Part shown: positions 15,232 to 27,184 of the stretch, one piece after another
Layout: the number at the start of each line of letters is the position of its first letter
Numbering within the stretch: the first letter of the stretch is position 1
Assembly (NCBI GenBank): GCA_018241685.1
Contig: JAFEDJ010000005.1
Span: forward strand, 19,936-83,935
Direction: 5' to 3'
Length of the DNA: 64,000 nt
Origin: Pseudomonadota bacterium
GTDB lineage: Bacteria; Pseudomonadota; Gammaproteobacteria; Burkholderiales; Rhodocyclaceae
The notes under the pieces: model-generated
Seen by the model: the letters and a program-made list of their open reading frames with translations, nothing else
Told to the model about the DNA's origin: nothing
The model's database searches: none
Translations under genes and position numbers: made by a program

Positions 15232-16962
15232 GTGCCCCATCCAGCAGCTGCCCACCTGCGCTTCATCCCCCGCGAGATCGATGACAAGGAGATCGCCAGG
15301 CACGTCAAGTTCGACCCGGACAGCGGCCAGATCCTGGTGCTGGATCAGCGCATGCTGCTGATCCACGGCTTCACCCTGGCGGCCTTGCGACGGGAATTGA
15401 TGGAGCGCCTCGGAGGCGAGAGCACCCGTGAGCTGTTCACCCGCCTGGGCTACCAGCAAGGTGCAGAGGACGCCCGCCGACTCCACGCAGCGGAGGGCGG
15501 ACAAATGGAAAGGACCCTCGCCTACGGCCCCCGCTTGCGGGAGATGGAAGGCTTCGTGCGGAACCAGGCCGTCGACCGGGTCCAGTTCAACCAGGAAACC
15601 GGGGACTTCTGGAGCGACTATTACTGGGAGTCATCCTGGGAGGCCGAGATACACCGCGCCCAGTTCGGCATCAGCGGCGCGCCGGCGTGCTGGATGATGG
15701 TCGGCTACGCCACCGGCTTCACAACGGCGCTGATGGGGCGCCCGATCCTGTGGCGTGAGGTCGAGTGCGTGGCGATGGGACACGCCCGCTGCCGGGTGGT
15801 GGGGCAGCCCCTGGAGGAATGCGAAGACGCCGAATCCCACCTGAGCTTCCTGCAGGTCGAACACTTCATCTCCACCCCCAGGCGGCGCAGCGCCAAGCCC
15901 GTGTCTTCCGCCGCGCAGAAGGAAGCCCCGCAGCAACTGCCCGATCTGATCGGTGCATCGCACAGCTTCAACGAGGTGGCCTACCTGATAAAACGCGTCG
16001 CCCCGACCGACGCCACCGTCCTGCTGACAGGCGAGAGCGGCGTCGGCAAGGAACGCTTCTCGAAGGCGCTGCACGCCCTCGGCCCGAGAGCGGAGAACCC
16101 TTTCATCTCCATCAACTGCGCGGCGATTCCCCAGGAGCTGGTGGAGGCCGAACTGTTCGGCGTGGAAAAAGGCGCATTCACCGGCGCCACGGCCTCACGC
16201 CCGGGGCGCTTCGAACGGGCAAGCGGCGGAACGCTGTTTCTCGACGAGATCAGCAGCCTGCCCCTGCATGCCCAGGGGAAATTGCTACGCGTGATCCAGG
16301 AAGGCGAACTCGAACGGGTCGGCGACACGCAGGTCCGCCGGATCGACGTGCGCATCATCGCCGCAACCAACCGCGATCTGCGTAGTGAAGTGGAGGCGGG
16401 CCGATTCCGCGAAGACCTCTTTTTCCGGCTGAACGTATTCCCGGTCAAGATTCCCCCGCTGCGGGAACGCCGCGAGGACATTCCACTGCTGGTGGATACC
16501 TTCGTCAAACGCTATTCGGCCCGGTTTGGCAAAACCATTGCCGGCCTCACCCAGAGCGCTGGCGAAAAGCTGTGGGCCTACCACTGGCCGGGCAATATCC
16601 GCGAACTGGAGAACATCATCGAGCGCGCAGTGATCCTCGCGGAGAACAACGGGAGCATCGACGTGGAGCATCTCTTTTCCGGCGGCGAGCAGGTGCCGGA
16701 GACCGCCCCACTCTCCTCGTCCAGCATTCACTCGCCAGCAGGCATCGCACCTCCGCAAGCCGGCATAGAGGCGTCCTTTTCGGTCCGCCAAGCCATCGAA
16801 CGGATTCTGGACGGGAACATGTCCCTCGAAGAAATCGAGTCCCTGACGATTGCCGAGGCGCTGCGTCGCACCGACGGAAACCTGTCCGCAGCAGCTCGCC
16901 TGCTGAAATTGCGGCGTGGCCAGCTGCAGTACCGGGTGGATAAGAGGGCTGGCGAAGTGTGA
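15232..16962 (+). CDS. Sigma-54-dependent activator, XylR/DmpR family
   Basis: 576 residues from a GTG with AGGAG ten bases upstream. Domain A (XylR_N, about 10-115) is followed by a V4R domain (about 130-205, with WREVECVAMGHARCRVVGQP), which together bind the aromatic effector. Next come a linker, an AAA+ domain at about 240-475 with Walker A GESGVGKE, the sigma-54 contact loop GAFTGA and the Walker B-containing segment GGTLFLDEI, and a C-terminal Fis-type helix-turn-helix (EALRRTDGNLSAAARLLKLR). The layout matches XylR, DmpR and PoxR, which act without phosphorylation. It is divergent from the reductase/Rieske operon carrying a -24/-12 promoter. The effector is not known. Confidence 0.93.
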   Translation: MPHPAAAHLRFIPREIDDKEIARHVKFDPDSGQILVLDQRMLLIHGFTLAALRRELMERLGGESTRELFTRLGYQQGAEDARRLHAAEGGQMERTLAYGPRLREMEGFVRNQAVDRVQFNQETGDFWSDYYWESSWEAEIHRAQFGISGAPACWMMVGYATGFTTALMGRPILWREVECVAMGHARCRVVGQPLEECEDAESHLSFLQVEHFISTPRRRSAKPVSSAAQKEAPQQLPDLIGASHSFNEVAYLIKRVAPTDATVLLTGESGVGKERFSKALHALGPRAENPFISINCAAIPQELVEAELFGVEKGAFTGATASRPGRFERASGGTLFLDEISSLPLHAQGKLLRVIQEGELERVGDTQVRRIDVRIIAATNRDLRSEVEAGRFREDLFFRLNVFPVKIPPLRERREDIPLLVDTFVKRYSARFGKTIAGLTQSAGEKLWAYHWPGNIRELENIIERAVILAENNGSIDVEHLFSGGEQVPETAPLSSSSIHSPAGIAPPQAGIEASFSVRQAIERILDGNMSLEEIESLTIAEALRRTDGNLSAAARLLKLRRGQLQYRVDKRAGEV

Positions 16963-16976
16963 AGACTCAGGCGTGC

Positions 16977-17441
16977 TCAGCCAGGAATCATCCCGGCGTA
17001 CACATTCTGAGTGTGGGTAACGGACGCCGGTGCGGCTTCGCTGCGCGGCGCGATAGCCGCCCTGGTCTGCATGAGGTCTCCCGCGGTGAACGCGCGTTCG
17101 ACCAGCGTTGCCAGATGCGCCGAGAAATCCTGAACGCTGGTCTTGCCCTTGACGTGCAGCAGCAGTTGCGTGGCCCCGTCCGTTGTCAGGCCGGCAACGA
17201 CACCCTCGGCATTGATGCGGTAGCTCACAGAGATGCAACGCTGCCCGGGGATGAGGACTTCGACGCAGGCCACGCCGTCTCGCTCCCCCACCGGAAAATG
17301 GAATGCCACGGACTTTGCCTGAAAGACGTATCCCGATGCGGGCGTAATGGCCCCGCCACGTACATAAGCCGGCAATTCCCTGGCCGCAGCGTGACACCGG
17401 CACGAAACCACCACAGGCGCCGGCGTCGGCAACTGGCGCAC
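16977..17441 (-). CDS. Hypothetical protein, start uncertain
   Basis: 154 residues from a GTG at 17441. The segment ELPAYVRGGAITPASGYVFQ and later VEVLIPGQRCISVSYRIN look like genuine beta-rich protein, but I recognise no family. The frame stays open and protein-like upstream to a TAG at 17565 (LTLQVFSV, then ARLAHAYDAFEAAQRAVRQL) although that stretch has no ATG, GTG or TTG. The true start may be non-standard, or a small frameshift may separate it from the gene upstream. It follows the hypothetical gene at 17570 in the same direction and ends 15 bp from the convergent sigma-54 activator gene. Confidence 0.5.
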   Translation of the reverse strand: MRQLPTPAPVVVSCRCHAAARELPAYVRGGAITPASGYVFQAKSVAFHFPVGERDGVACVEVLIPGQRCISVSYRINAEGVVAGLTTDGATQLLLHVKGKTSVQDFSAHLATLVERAFTAGDLMQTRAAIAPRSEAAPASVTHTQNVYAGMIPG

Positions 17442-17569
17442 GGCACGCTGCGCGGCTTCGAACGCATCATATGCGTGCGCCAGGCGGGCGGGCCGGTCAA
17501 GACACGGAGTGGAGACAGAAAAGACTTGCAGGGTGAGTACCTTTTTCGCGTTTAATATGTGAGCCTAAC

Positions 17570-18304
17570 TCAGAAACATTTCAGCAAGATGTTCGCGGCT
17601 ATGCCGCTAGGCTTGCCTGACGACGTCGTAAAGGCAGTGAGGCAATGCTCATCGCACAAAGTTCCAAATCCGGATTCAGGCATTCCGCTGTTTGTCCCCG
17701 TGCCTTCGTGTTCGTCACCCGCCAGTGCCAGGACCTGAACCTCCGCGCGAAATCGTCGGGCGGCCCGCTCCCCAATGTCGACCGCCTCCGGGGGCAGCGT
17801 TCTGGCCAGACGGCCGGCATCGTCGTGCCCCGAGGCCACGGCGTACATGAACTGACCGGCCAGCTGTGCGGCGTCGAGGGACAGCGTGGGGCCTACAGCG
17901 ATGGCGTCATCCCATTCGCCACGCCGCAAGGCCGCACGCAGCCACGCCGGCGTGAGCGGCAGGCCTTGCTGCAGTTCTCCTTGCGCTTCTTCCGTCGCAC
18001 TCCGCTCATAAAGGGCGATGAGACAGGCCGTTTCGCCCTCGGGAAGAGGAGGCAGCGAGTGCCCAACGGGCAGGCCGCCCCCGCAGGGAAGCCAGGCGAC
18101 CGGCGCGTCCGGAAAATCCGACGCGAGGGGAAGCTGGAGCGAGGCGCGCAGGTTCAAGAGCACCGGGACCGCCAGATACTCGGTCGGCTCCTGCGTCAAC
18201 GAGCAGGTCTGAAGCGTAGCGGCGGACAACGAAGGCACCCCCAACACGGTGTTTTTGTTGGGATCAGATGTTGTGCCGATTGGAAGCCGACGAAAATGAA
18301 GCAA
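17570..18304 (-). CDS. Hypothetical protein
   Basis: 244 residues. The central part (LPLASDFPDAPVAWLPCGGG, then GETACLIALYERSATEEAQG and WLRAALRRGEWDDAIAVG) looks like a real cytoplasmic protein, and its codon use fits the host better than the opposite-strand ORF at 17645, which is Arg-rich. I recognise no family and no signal peptide. The first ~30 residues from the ATG at 18304 are less convincing, so the start could lie downstream. It is probably co-transcribed with the hypothetical gene at 16977, which follows it with no real gap if that frame starts near 17564. Confidence 0.5.
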   Translation of the reverse strand: MLHFRRLPIGTTSDPNKNTVLGVPSLSAATLQTCSLTQEPTEYLAVPVLLNLRASLQLPLASDFPDAPVAWLPCGGGLPVGHSLPPLPEGETACLIALYERSATEEAQGELQQGLPLTPAWLRAALRRGEWDDAIAVGPTLSLDAAQLAGQFMYAVASGHDDAGRLARTLPPEAVDIGERAARRFRAEVQVLALAGDEHEGTGTNSGMPESGFGTLCDEHCLTAFTTSSGKPSGIAANILLKCF

Positions 18305-18420
18305 TTACTTGACTTCGCCAAATTCAGCAAAATCAAGACAGAAGCAAGCTCAGGGCGGAAGGCCGTTCAGATCCTCCCGCCCGAAACACGCGTATCCGGT
18401 GACACGCGTGCGGGGAATGA

Positions 18421-20586
18421 TCAACTCCGGATACGGAAGCGCCCAACCAGACCGACCAGATTCGTTGCCTGTTGACGCAGTACCACCGACGCCCGGGAGC
18501 AGGTTTCGGCGTCGCCGCTGTTGCGGTTGGTCACGCGATCGATCTCACCGAGGCCGATCGACACTTCGGAAAAGCCGGAAGCCTGCTCCTGCGAAGCCCT
18601 GGAAATTTCGGACAGCAGGTTGGAAACCTGGGTCGTCGCGTCCACGATCTCGCCCAGCGCAGTGGCCGTCGTATCGGCGATGGTGGCGCCACGGCGGGTT
18701 TTCTCGGCGGAGCCGGAGATCAAGCTGGATGCGCGCTTTGCCGCTTCGGCGCTGCGTGTCGCCAGGTTGCGCACCTCATCGGCGACAACCGCAAAGCCAC
18801 GCCCGTGCTCCCCGGCGCGGGCGGCTTCAATGGCCGCATTCAGCGCCAGCAGGTTGGTCTGGGTGGTGATCTCGTCGATGACTCGAATGATCTCGTTGAT
18901 GCTGACGCCGGCCTGCTCAATCTCGCCCATCGCCAAGATCATTTCGCTCATGTGCGTGCTCGCACTCACCGCCGAGCTCTGCGCGGCCTTGGACAGGCCG
19001 TCCGCCTGGCTTGCATTGTCGGCGTTGTCCCGCGTCGTGGAGGTCAGCTGCTGCATCGCGGCGCCGATCTCCGTCACCGACGACGCGGACCGGGCTGCCC
19101 CCGTCGACAGTTCATTGCTGAGATCCGAAACCTGCTCGGCATTGGCGGTGATCTCCCGGGCCCCGTTCTGCAATTGCCCAACGACATCGTTCAGGTTGTC
19201 CAGCATCCGCTGCAGCGCCATGCCCAGCTGGTCCCGGTCGGAAGCAAGGTCGATCCGGAGATTCAGATCGCCCTGAGAGATTCGTTCGGCGATATCGGCT
19301 CGGGCCTGCAAACGGGCCGCCATATCGTTGAGGGCCACGCCCAGACGGCCGACTTCGTCGTCGGAACGGCTCTCGACGCGGCTGGAAAAGTCGCCCTGAC
19401 GGATGGTATTGGCCAGCTGTTCGGCCTCACGCACAGGACGGGCCAGGGAAGCGGCGGCAAACCACAGGAAGGTCGTGCCACCCACCGCCGCCAGCAAGCC
19501 GACCAGCACCTGCCAGCCCGTATACGCCCGGGCCTGGGCCGCGAGGTTGTTGTCCAGCGCGTAGGCTTCCGCCAGCACCACGTCCTTGCTGACCCGGATC
19601 AACACCGCCCACGGCTTGCCGGTGCGCCCGAGCTGGATCGGCGCCATTGCCGTGATCAGACCCGTGCTCTCATCGAGGCGCGCATCCGCTTTGCCGGCCT
19701 TGATGTCGGCCACCACAGCCGAAACATCCTTGCCGGGCAACAGTTCCTGCAGGGGCTTGCCGATCATCTCGGGCTTTTCGCTGTCGGCGACGATCAGGCC
19801 CATGTTGCTGACGATCAGCACTTCGCCTTTGCCGCCGAACAGGCCGCGATCCGCCTGCAGGGACAATTCCTGCACGAAGTTCAGGTTGTAGTCGGTTCCG
19901 GCCACGCCGACGAACTTGCCGTTGACCATGATCGGCACCGACAGCGTGGTCAGCCAGACCTGGGTTCCCTGGACGATATACGGAAAGGGATCGAGCACGC
20001 TTTCCGTATTGGTGTCCCGCGGACCGATATACCAGCCGCCTTTCAGGACACCATTCGGATGCTTGTCCATGGTGTCGTATTCGACCAGTGGCTGAACGGC
20101 GATATTGCCTTTGGCGTCCCGATTCCAATAGGGCGTGAAACGCCCGGTCCTTTCGTTATTGCCGGCCTGGCCGGTACGGAATTGCTCGTCGTGGCCGTCC
20201 AGCGCGTTCGGCTCCCAGCAGGAATACGTGCCGTTGAAATCCGGATTGTTCTTCAGCACGTTCAAGAGCACGGCGTTGATCTGATTACGCCCCAGGCTCA
20301 AGCCGTTTTCTTTTTTTCCTAATTCGAAAACGTGGGCCATGGTCCGCGCCGCATCCAGCGCCACATCGAACTTCGCCTGGATGACGCCGGCCTGGGTTCC
20401 GGCAAGCCCTTTCAGGCTGGCGAGCGTGTTCTCCTTCACCAGTCCGCTGACCCGCTCGCTGACGAGTTGCTGGGTGTCGCGCGAGGAATACACGCCGAAA
20501 CCGACCGTGGATATTACCGAAACGACCAGGCACGCCCCGGCAACCGCAGAAATACGATGCTGAATAGATTTGAACTTGATGGCCAT
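18421..20586 (-). CDS. Methyl-accepting chemotaxis protein with dCache sensor
   Basis: 721 residues from ATG 20586 (GGGGAAAG upstream). TM1 at about 11-32 and TM2 at about 360-382 ([20 protein letters not shown]) bracket a ~325-residue periplasmic double-Cache domain ([20 protein letters not shown], then [17 protein letters not shown]). A HAMP domain follows, then the signalling hairpin with the invariant tip [20 protein letters not shown] and [15 protein letters not shown]. There is no C-terminal pentapeptide tether for CheR/CheB. No che genes are nearby, so it is an orphan receptor feeding the cell's main chemotaxis system. Its ligand cannot be read from the sequence; the neighbourhood suggests organic acids or aromatics. 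Confidence 0.93.
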   Translation of the reverse strand: MAIKFKSIQHRISAVAGACLVVSVISTVGFGVYSSRDTQQLVSERVSGLVKENTLASLKGLAGTQAGVIQAKFDVALDAARTMAHVFELGKKENGLSLGRNQINAVLLNVLKNNPDFNGTYSCWEPNALDGHDEQFRTGQAGNNERTGRFTPYWNRDAKGNIAVQPLVEYDTMDKHPNGVLKGGWYIGPRDTNTESVLDPFPYIVQGTQVWLTTLSVPIMVNGKFVGVAGTDYNLNFVQELSLQADRGLFGGKGEVLIVSNMGLIVADSEKPEMIGKPLQELLPGKDVSAVVADIKAGKADARLDESTGLITAMAPIQLGRTGKPWAVLIRVSKDVVLAEAYALDNNLAAQARAYTGWQVLVGLLAAVGGTTFLWFAAASLARPVREAEQLANTIRQGDFSSRVESRSDDEVGRLGVALNDMAARLQARADIAERISQGDLNLRIDLASDRDQLGMALQRMLDNLNDVVGQLQNGAREITANAEQVSDLSNELSTGAARSASSVTEIGAAMQQLTSTTRDNADNASQADGLSKAAQSSAVSASTHMSEMILAMGEIEQAGVSINEIIRVIDEITTQTNLLALNAAIEAARAGEHGRGFAVVADEVRNLATRSAEAAKRASSLISGSAEKTRRGATIADTTATALGEIVDATTQVSNLLSEISRASQEQASGFSEVSIGLGEIDRVTNRNSGDAETCSRASVVLRQQATNLVGLVGRFRIRS

Positions 20587-20683
20587 ACTTTCCCCTTTGA
20601 CACTCCCCTGTACAACGCCATTTCGAAAGTGCTATGGATTTCAGCGGCACTGCTCCATAACTAGACATTTCTTATGCTTTTGA

Positions 20684-20698
20684 GCTATTTCGAATAGC
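20684..20698. promoter_or_regulatory. Short perfect palindrome between mcp and the DMT transporter gene
   Basis: GCTATT (20684) and AATAGC (20693) flank a TCG centre. It lies about 100 bp upstream of the chemoreceptor start and 50 bp downstream of the transporter stop, both on the minus strand. It could be an operator for the receptor gene or a weak transcript-end hairpin. Confidence 0.3.
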
Positions 20699-20750
20699 CT
20701 CGGGCTTATTGCGCAAAGTTGATGCCATGTCAGGCCAGCATTTCCCAGCG

Positions 20751-21803
20751 TCAATGGCGGTGCCCCCGATGGTGCGCATCGGGGAAATGGGCGTGGCTAT
20801 GGACCATCGGTTCATGGCGATGCCAATGGATATGTCGGATACCAGGGGGAACCGGCGTATCATGCGCGTGCTGATGGTGCGCATCGTGGATGTGTTCGTG
20901 GCTATGCTCCAGCGCCTCGTGGGCGTGGGTGTGTTCATGCCTTTCGGTCAGATGCAGCCAGATTCCCAACGCCATCAGGGCACCAGCGGCCAGCAGCGGG
21001 GTCGTGACCGCCTCCCCCCTCGCCACGCCCAGAAGGGCACCGAAAAACGGCGCAACCGAGAAATACGCCCCGGTCCGGGCGGCTCCGAGATGACGCATGC
21101 CGACCACGAACAGCACGAGGCTCAGCCCATAGGCCAGCAGACCAACGACCATAGCGGCCTGTGCCAGCCACCAACCCGGCAGCTCGGCCCCCAGCAGCAA
21201 GCCCAGGGCCAGATTGACGCTACCGGCCGCCAACCCTTTGACCGCGGCAATCCAGGTCGCATCGGCCAGCGCGAGCTTGCGCGTCAGGTTGTTGTCGATG
21301 GCCCAGCACAAACAGGCGCCCAGAATCGCCAGTGCCGGCAGCATTCCGGCAAACCGCGCTTCTCCCGGCCAGCTCAGGATCACCGCACCGCCCGCAATGG
21401 CGAGCATCCCGACGGCGATACGCCGATCCACATTCTCCTTGAAGACCACCCAGGCCAGCAGCGCGGACAGCACACCTTCCGCATTCAGCAGGAGCGCGGC
21501 GCCGGATGCCGGCATTCCGGACAGCCCGAACATCAGCAGGACCGGTCCGGCGACTCCGCCCGACAGCACGGCGCCCGCCAACCAACCGGCTTCGCCCTTC
21601 TGCAGCGAAACAGACTGGGCCCGGGTCACCAGGCGATAGAAACCCAGACCGATTCCGGAGCCCAGATAGAACAGGCCGGCAAGCACCCAGGGACTGACGG
21701 CGTGGAGGAACCATTTGGCAATCGGAGCGCTGGCGCCAAACAGCAACGCAGCGACAAGCGCGGCCACCACGCCTGGGTTGAAAGCATGACTCTGCGAACT
21801 CAT
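20751..21803 (-). CDS. EamA/DMT family transporter with histidine-rich C-terminal tail
   Basis: 350 residues from ATG 21803; a TTG-started extension to 21845 is less likely. Ten hydrophobic helices form two EamA repeats (AALLFGASAPIAKWFLHAVS and ALLAWVVFKENVDRRIAVGM in the first, SLVLFVVGMRHLGAARTGAY in the second). From about residue 280 comes an unusual cytoplasmic tail of ~70 residues with some two dozen histidines (ERHEHTHAHEALEHSHEHIH, then DAHHQHAHD and HFPDAHHRGHRH). EamA proteins export metabolites such as amino acids, but a His tail of this kind is typical of Ni, Co or Zn carriers, so metal export or a metal-gated carrier is a reasonable guess. The next gene to the right, reading the other way, is a chromate transporter. 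Confidence 0.85.
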   Translation of the reverse strand: MSSQSHAFNPGVVAALVAALLFGASAPIAKWFLHAVSPWVLAGLFYLGSGIGLGFYRLVTRAQSVSLQKGEAGWLAGAVLSGGVAGPVLLMFGLSGMPASGAALLLNAEGVLSALLAWVVFKENVDRRIAVGMLAIAGGAVILSWPGEARFAGMLPALAILGACLCWAIDNNLTRKLALADATWIAAVKGLAAGSVNLALGLLLGAELPGWWLAQAAMVVGLLAYGLSLVLFVVGMRHLGAARTGAYFSVAPFFGALLGVARGEAVTTPLLAAGALMALGIWLHLTERHEHTHAHEALEHSHEHIHDAHHQHAHDTPVPPGIRHIHWHRHEPMVHSHAHFPDAHHRGHRH

Positions 21804-21952
21804 GACGGCAAGAACGGAGACCGGGCTTGAATTGTGGCACGCCAATCAGGCTGCTTCGTTACGCGCAACTCAAGAACAAATTTGTAGATTTATCTCCCAA
21901 AGCGTGGAGTACATTCACGACCATCTGGATTGCACTCATCACCAACCTGCCC

Positions 21953-22066
21953 ATGGAGAACACCACCGTTCGCGACAACATCCGCGATGACGATCAACTC
22001 CTGGAGCTCGCTAGCCACATCTTTGACGCTGTCATGGCCTCCTTCGAGAAAGATCCGAAACCATGA
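21953..22066 (+). CDS. 37-codon ORF overlapping the chrA start
   Basis: Begins ATG 21953 (MENTTVRDNIRDDDQLLELA) and ends with the TGA at 22064-22066, which overlaps the chrA ATG as ATGA. This is the classic arrangement for translational coupling. The peptide is acidic and helical. The frame is open further upstream to 21827 without a better start. No family recognised. It could be a leader that couples chrA translation, a real small protein, or chance. Confidence 0.35.
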   Translation: MENTTVRDNIRDDDQLLELASHIFDAVMASFEKDPKP

Positions 22067-23424
22067 ACACCCCCCTGGCAGCCAAACCCGCATCCTTCGA
22101 CGGCGCCCCCATCGAGGTCAGCTTCTGGCAGGCCTTCCTGTTCTGGCTGAAGCTCGGCTTCATCAGCTTCGGCGGCCCCGCGGGGCAGATTGCCATCATG
22201 CACCAGGAGCTGGTGGAGCACCGGCGCTGGATTTCGGAACGGCGCTTCCTGCATGCGCTCAATTACTGCATGGTGCTCCCCGGCCCGGAAGCGCAGCAGT
22301 TGGCCACCTACATCGGCTGGCTGCTGCACCGAACCTGGGGCGGTGTCGTGGCCGGCGGGCTGTTCGTGCTGCCGTCCCTGTTCATCCTAATCGGCCTGTC
22401 GTGGGTCTATGTCGCGTACGGCGATGTGCCGCTGATCGCCGGCCTGTTCTACGGCATCAAACCGGCGGTCACCGCCATCGTCATGCACGCGGCGCACCGC
22501 ATCGGCTCCCGCGCACTCAAGAACAAAGTGCTGTGGTCGATTGCCGCCGCTTCGTTCGCGGCCATCTTCGCGCTCAACGTGCCGTTCCCAGCCATCGTGG
22601 CCGCGGCGGCAGTACTCGGCTACTTTGGCGGCCGAATCGCGCCGGACAAGTTCACGGCCGGCGGCGCGCACGGCAAGACCGACAAATCCTTCGGCCGGGC
22701 GCTCATCGACGACGACACGCCGGCGCCCGAACATGCACGTTTCAGCTGGAAGAAGCTGACGAACGTCGCCATGGCGGGCGGCCTGTTGTGGTTGCTGCCG
22801 ATGGGCCTTCTCACCGCCGCTTACGGCTGGAGCCATACGCTGACGCAGATGGGCTGGTTCTTCACCAAGGCCGCCATGCTGACCTTCGGTGGTGCCTACG
22901 CCGTACTGCCCTACGTGTATCAGGGTGCCGTCGGCCACTACGGCTGGCTGACGCCGACTCAGATGATCGACGGCCTCGCCCTCGGTGAAACGACGCCGGG
23001 GCCGCTGATCATGGTCGTCACTTTCGTAGGTTTCGTCGGCGGCTACGTGAAGGCGGTGTTCGGTCCGGGCAGCCTGTTCCTGGCCGGCGCCGTGGCCGCC
23101 ACGCTGGTCACCTGGTTCACCTTCCTGCCGTCCTTCGTGTTCATCCTGATGGGCGGCCCCTTCATCGAGACGACCCACAACGACCTTAAATTCACGGCGC
23201 CGCTGACGGCGATCACTGCCGCGGTGGTGGGCGTCATCCTCAATCTGGCGCTGTTCTTCGGCTACCACGTACTGTGGCCAAAGGGCTTCGGGGGCACCTT
23301 CGAGTGGATGTCGGCACTCATCGCCCTCGGGGCCGCCATCGCCCTGTTCCGCTTCAAGGCCAACGTGATTCATGTCATTACGGGGTGCGCGCTCGTTGGC
23401 CTCCTGCTGAAGACGCTACAGTGA
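22063..23424 (+). CDS. chrA: Chromate transporter ChrA (CHR family, two-domain)
   Basis: 453 residues. Both CHR half-domains are present: the first with FWLKLGFISFGGPAGQIAIM and NYCMVLPGPEAQQLATYIGW, the second with FFTKAAMLTFGGAYAVLPYV and DGLALGETTPGPLIMVVTFV. These FGGP/FGGA and PGPxxQ/PGPL motifs define the family, and about 10-12 membrane helices are visible. ChrA expels chromate from the cytoplasm using the proton gradient, giving resistance. No chrB regulator is adjacent. The start ATG overlaps the stop of a short upstream ORF. It is convergent with katG, an association that makes sense because chromate reduction produces peroxide. Confidence 0.95.
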   Translation: MNTPLAAKPASFDGAPIEVSFWQAFLFWLKLGFISFGGPAGQIAIMHQELVEHRRWISERRFLHALNYCMVLPGPEAQQLATYIGWLLHRTWGGVVAGGLFVLPSLFILIGLSWVYVAYGDVPLIAGLFYGIKPAVTAIVMHAAHRIGSRALKNKVLWSIAAASFAAIFALNVPFPAIVAAAAVLGYFGGRIAPDKFTAGGAHGKTDKSFGRALIDDDTPAPEHARFSWKKLTNVAMAGGLLWLLPMGLLTAAYGWSHTLTQMGWFFTKAAMLTFGGAYAVLPYVYQGAVGHYGWLTPTQMIDGLALGETTPGPLIMVVTFVGFVGGYVKAVFGPGSLFLAGAVAATLVTWFTFLPSFVFILMGGPFIETTHNDLKFTAPLTAITAAVVGVILNLALFFGYHVLWPKGFGGTFEWMSALIALGAAIALFRFKANVIHVITGCALVGLLLKTLQ

Positions 23425-23594
23425 TCGGCTGGCCGCCGTTGCCGAACGGTGGCGCCCTGTTTGCAGCCGGAGGGCTTGGCGCCCCGCGGGTGGCATGCGG
23501 GGAAGATGCCTTCAAGCCGGCAATTCCCTGCACGCTCCACCCAGCATCAGGATGGAAACCACCTCCCGGCCTTGGGGCCTGGGTGGCACGGCGC

Positions 23595-25919
<2,325 letters not shown>

Positions 25920-25962
25920 CTATCCTCACCGTGACAGCCGCTGAAGCCTGCTCTGCGGTGCC

Positions 25963-27084
25963 TCAGCAGTACGCCGCACCGGCTTCGGGTCGGATGCCCT
26001 CGCCTTCGGGGTCGCCGTACAGGCGCTGGATATCATCGATGCTCGACAGGCAGGCCAGGAAACTACGCACCACGTCGGGATCGAAGTGGGTGCCGCTGCT
26101 GGTCACGATGTGGCCGATGGCCTCTTCCTTGGACCAGGCCTGCTTGTAAGGACGCTTCGAGATCAGGGCGTCGTAAACGTCGCAGATTGCCGCAATGCGC
26201 CCCTCAAGCGGAATCTCACTGCCGCGCAGGCCAACGGGATAGCCCGATCCGTCCCACTTCTCGTGATGCGTGAGTGCGATCCGCCGCGCCATCCCGATCA
26301 CCTCGGCGGGATGTTCGGGGATAATGTCACCACCGATCTCCGGGTGCTGGCGCATCACGTTCATCTCGTCGGAGGTCAGCCGACCCGGCTTCAGCAGGAT
26401 GCTGTCGGGGACGCCGATCTTGCCCACGTCGTGCAGCGGACTCGCCACGCGCAGCATTTCGGCCCAACGTTCATCCTTGCCGTAGGACAGCGCAACGGCC
26501 TCGCACATCCGGCTCATACGGACGATGTGCTCGCCTGTTTCGTTATCCCGATACTCCCCCGCACGGGCGAGGCTCATGTTCAATTGGTGAGCCATTTCCT
26601 CCACGTGGGAGAGCATGGTGTCGTAATAGACATAAGTGGCAAGCCCCATGTCCATGAACACCACATTGGTCACCGCGTTCATGTAACGCAGGCGTGTCTC
26701 GCGGCTATCGGGAATCGCTGCCTGCACAATGCAGGTCAGTTCATTGAGCACGATGGCGTAAGCGCCCATGTAGAGCCGCAGATCCACACCGAGCTGATGA
26801 TGGGTGCGACCGATGCGCCGGGCAGCGGATAAATAATCGTCGTCGAAATTACCGGCGAAGACATGCTTTAGCCAGTGATCCTTCTGGCTGCGCCGCGCCC
26901 TGACGAGTGTCTCCTCATTGCCGAAAGCCCGCGCCGACACGCTGCTGGCTTTCAGCCTCGCGTACAGCACATCCAGGATTTGATCGATACTGGCCTCGAT
27001 AAGCGGGAGAAATTCCTTGAGGGTATCCAATACATCCCCGTCGATCGACAGGAATTCGCACCACTGATCCAACTTCATTTGCAT
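25963..27084 (-). CDS. Globin-coupled HD-GYP domain protein (probable oxygen-sensing c-di-GMP phosphodiesterase)
   Basis: 373 residues. Residues ~1-160 are a globin-coupled sensor (protoglobin) domain: IEASIDQILDVLYARLKAS, then IGRTHHQLGVDLRLYMGAYA, which carries the proximal haem His and is the classic R-x-HxxLGV motif. Residues ~180-350 are an HD-GYP domain with SPLHDVGKIGVP (HD pair), MRQHPEIGG, and LTHHEKWDGSGYPVGL (GYP). Haem-bound oxygen would therefore tune hydrolysis of cyclic di-GMP. The gene has a promoter with a perfect FNR box, so both its synthesis and its activity are probably oxygen-linked. It is divergent from the response-regulator gene at 27566 in a signalling cluster. Confidence 0.92.
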   Translation of the reverse strand: MQMKLDQWCEFLSIDGDVLDTLKEFLPLIEASIDQILDVLYARLKASSVSARAFGNEETLVRARRSQKDHWLKHVFAGNFDDDYLSAARRIGRTHHQLGVDLRLYMGAYAIVLNELTCIVQAAIPDSRETRLRYMNAVTNVVFMDMGLATYVYYDTMLSHVEEMAHQLNMSLARAGEYRDNETGEHIVRMSRMCEAVALSYGKDERWAEMLRVASPLHDVGKIGVPDSILLKPGRLTSDEMNVMRQHPEIGGDIIPEHPAEVIGMARRIALTHHEKWDGSGYPVGLRGSEIPLEGRIAAICDVYDALISKRPYKQAWSKEEAIGHIVTSSGTHFDPDVVRSFLACLSSIDDIQRLYGDPEGEGIRPEAGAAYC

Positions 27085-27155
27085 CGATCAAGCCCAAGCA
27101 GACCCGGTTATCAAAAAAAGCGAAAAAATGAAAATTTTTATATTTTCAGGGACAG

Positions 27156-27161
27156 ATTCTA
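27156..27161 (-). promoter_or_regulatory. -10 element of an FNR-dependent promoter
   Basis: Minus-strand TAGAAT. Its centre is 33 bp from the centre of the FNR box at 27185-27198, within one base of the ideal spacing for a class II FNR promoter (box at -41.5). The predicted start near 27150 leaves a ~65-nt leader before the HD-GYP gene. Confidence 0.6.
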
Positions 27162-27184
27162 ATCGCCGTCAGAACACCGGTCGG

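Noticed and set aside
17563..17569. GCCTAAC string that resembles an attC core site
   Set aside because: A single 7-mer without its partner site or hairpin and 12 kb from the integrase relic; expected by chance.
17645..18475. 276-codon plus-strand ORF opposite the hypothetical gene at 17570
   Set aside because: Arg/Gly/Gln-rich without hydrophobic core; the minus frame looks more like protein, although that gene too is only moderately supported.
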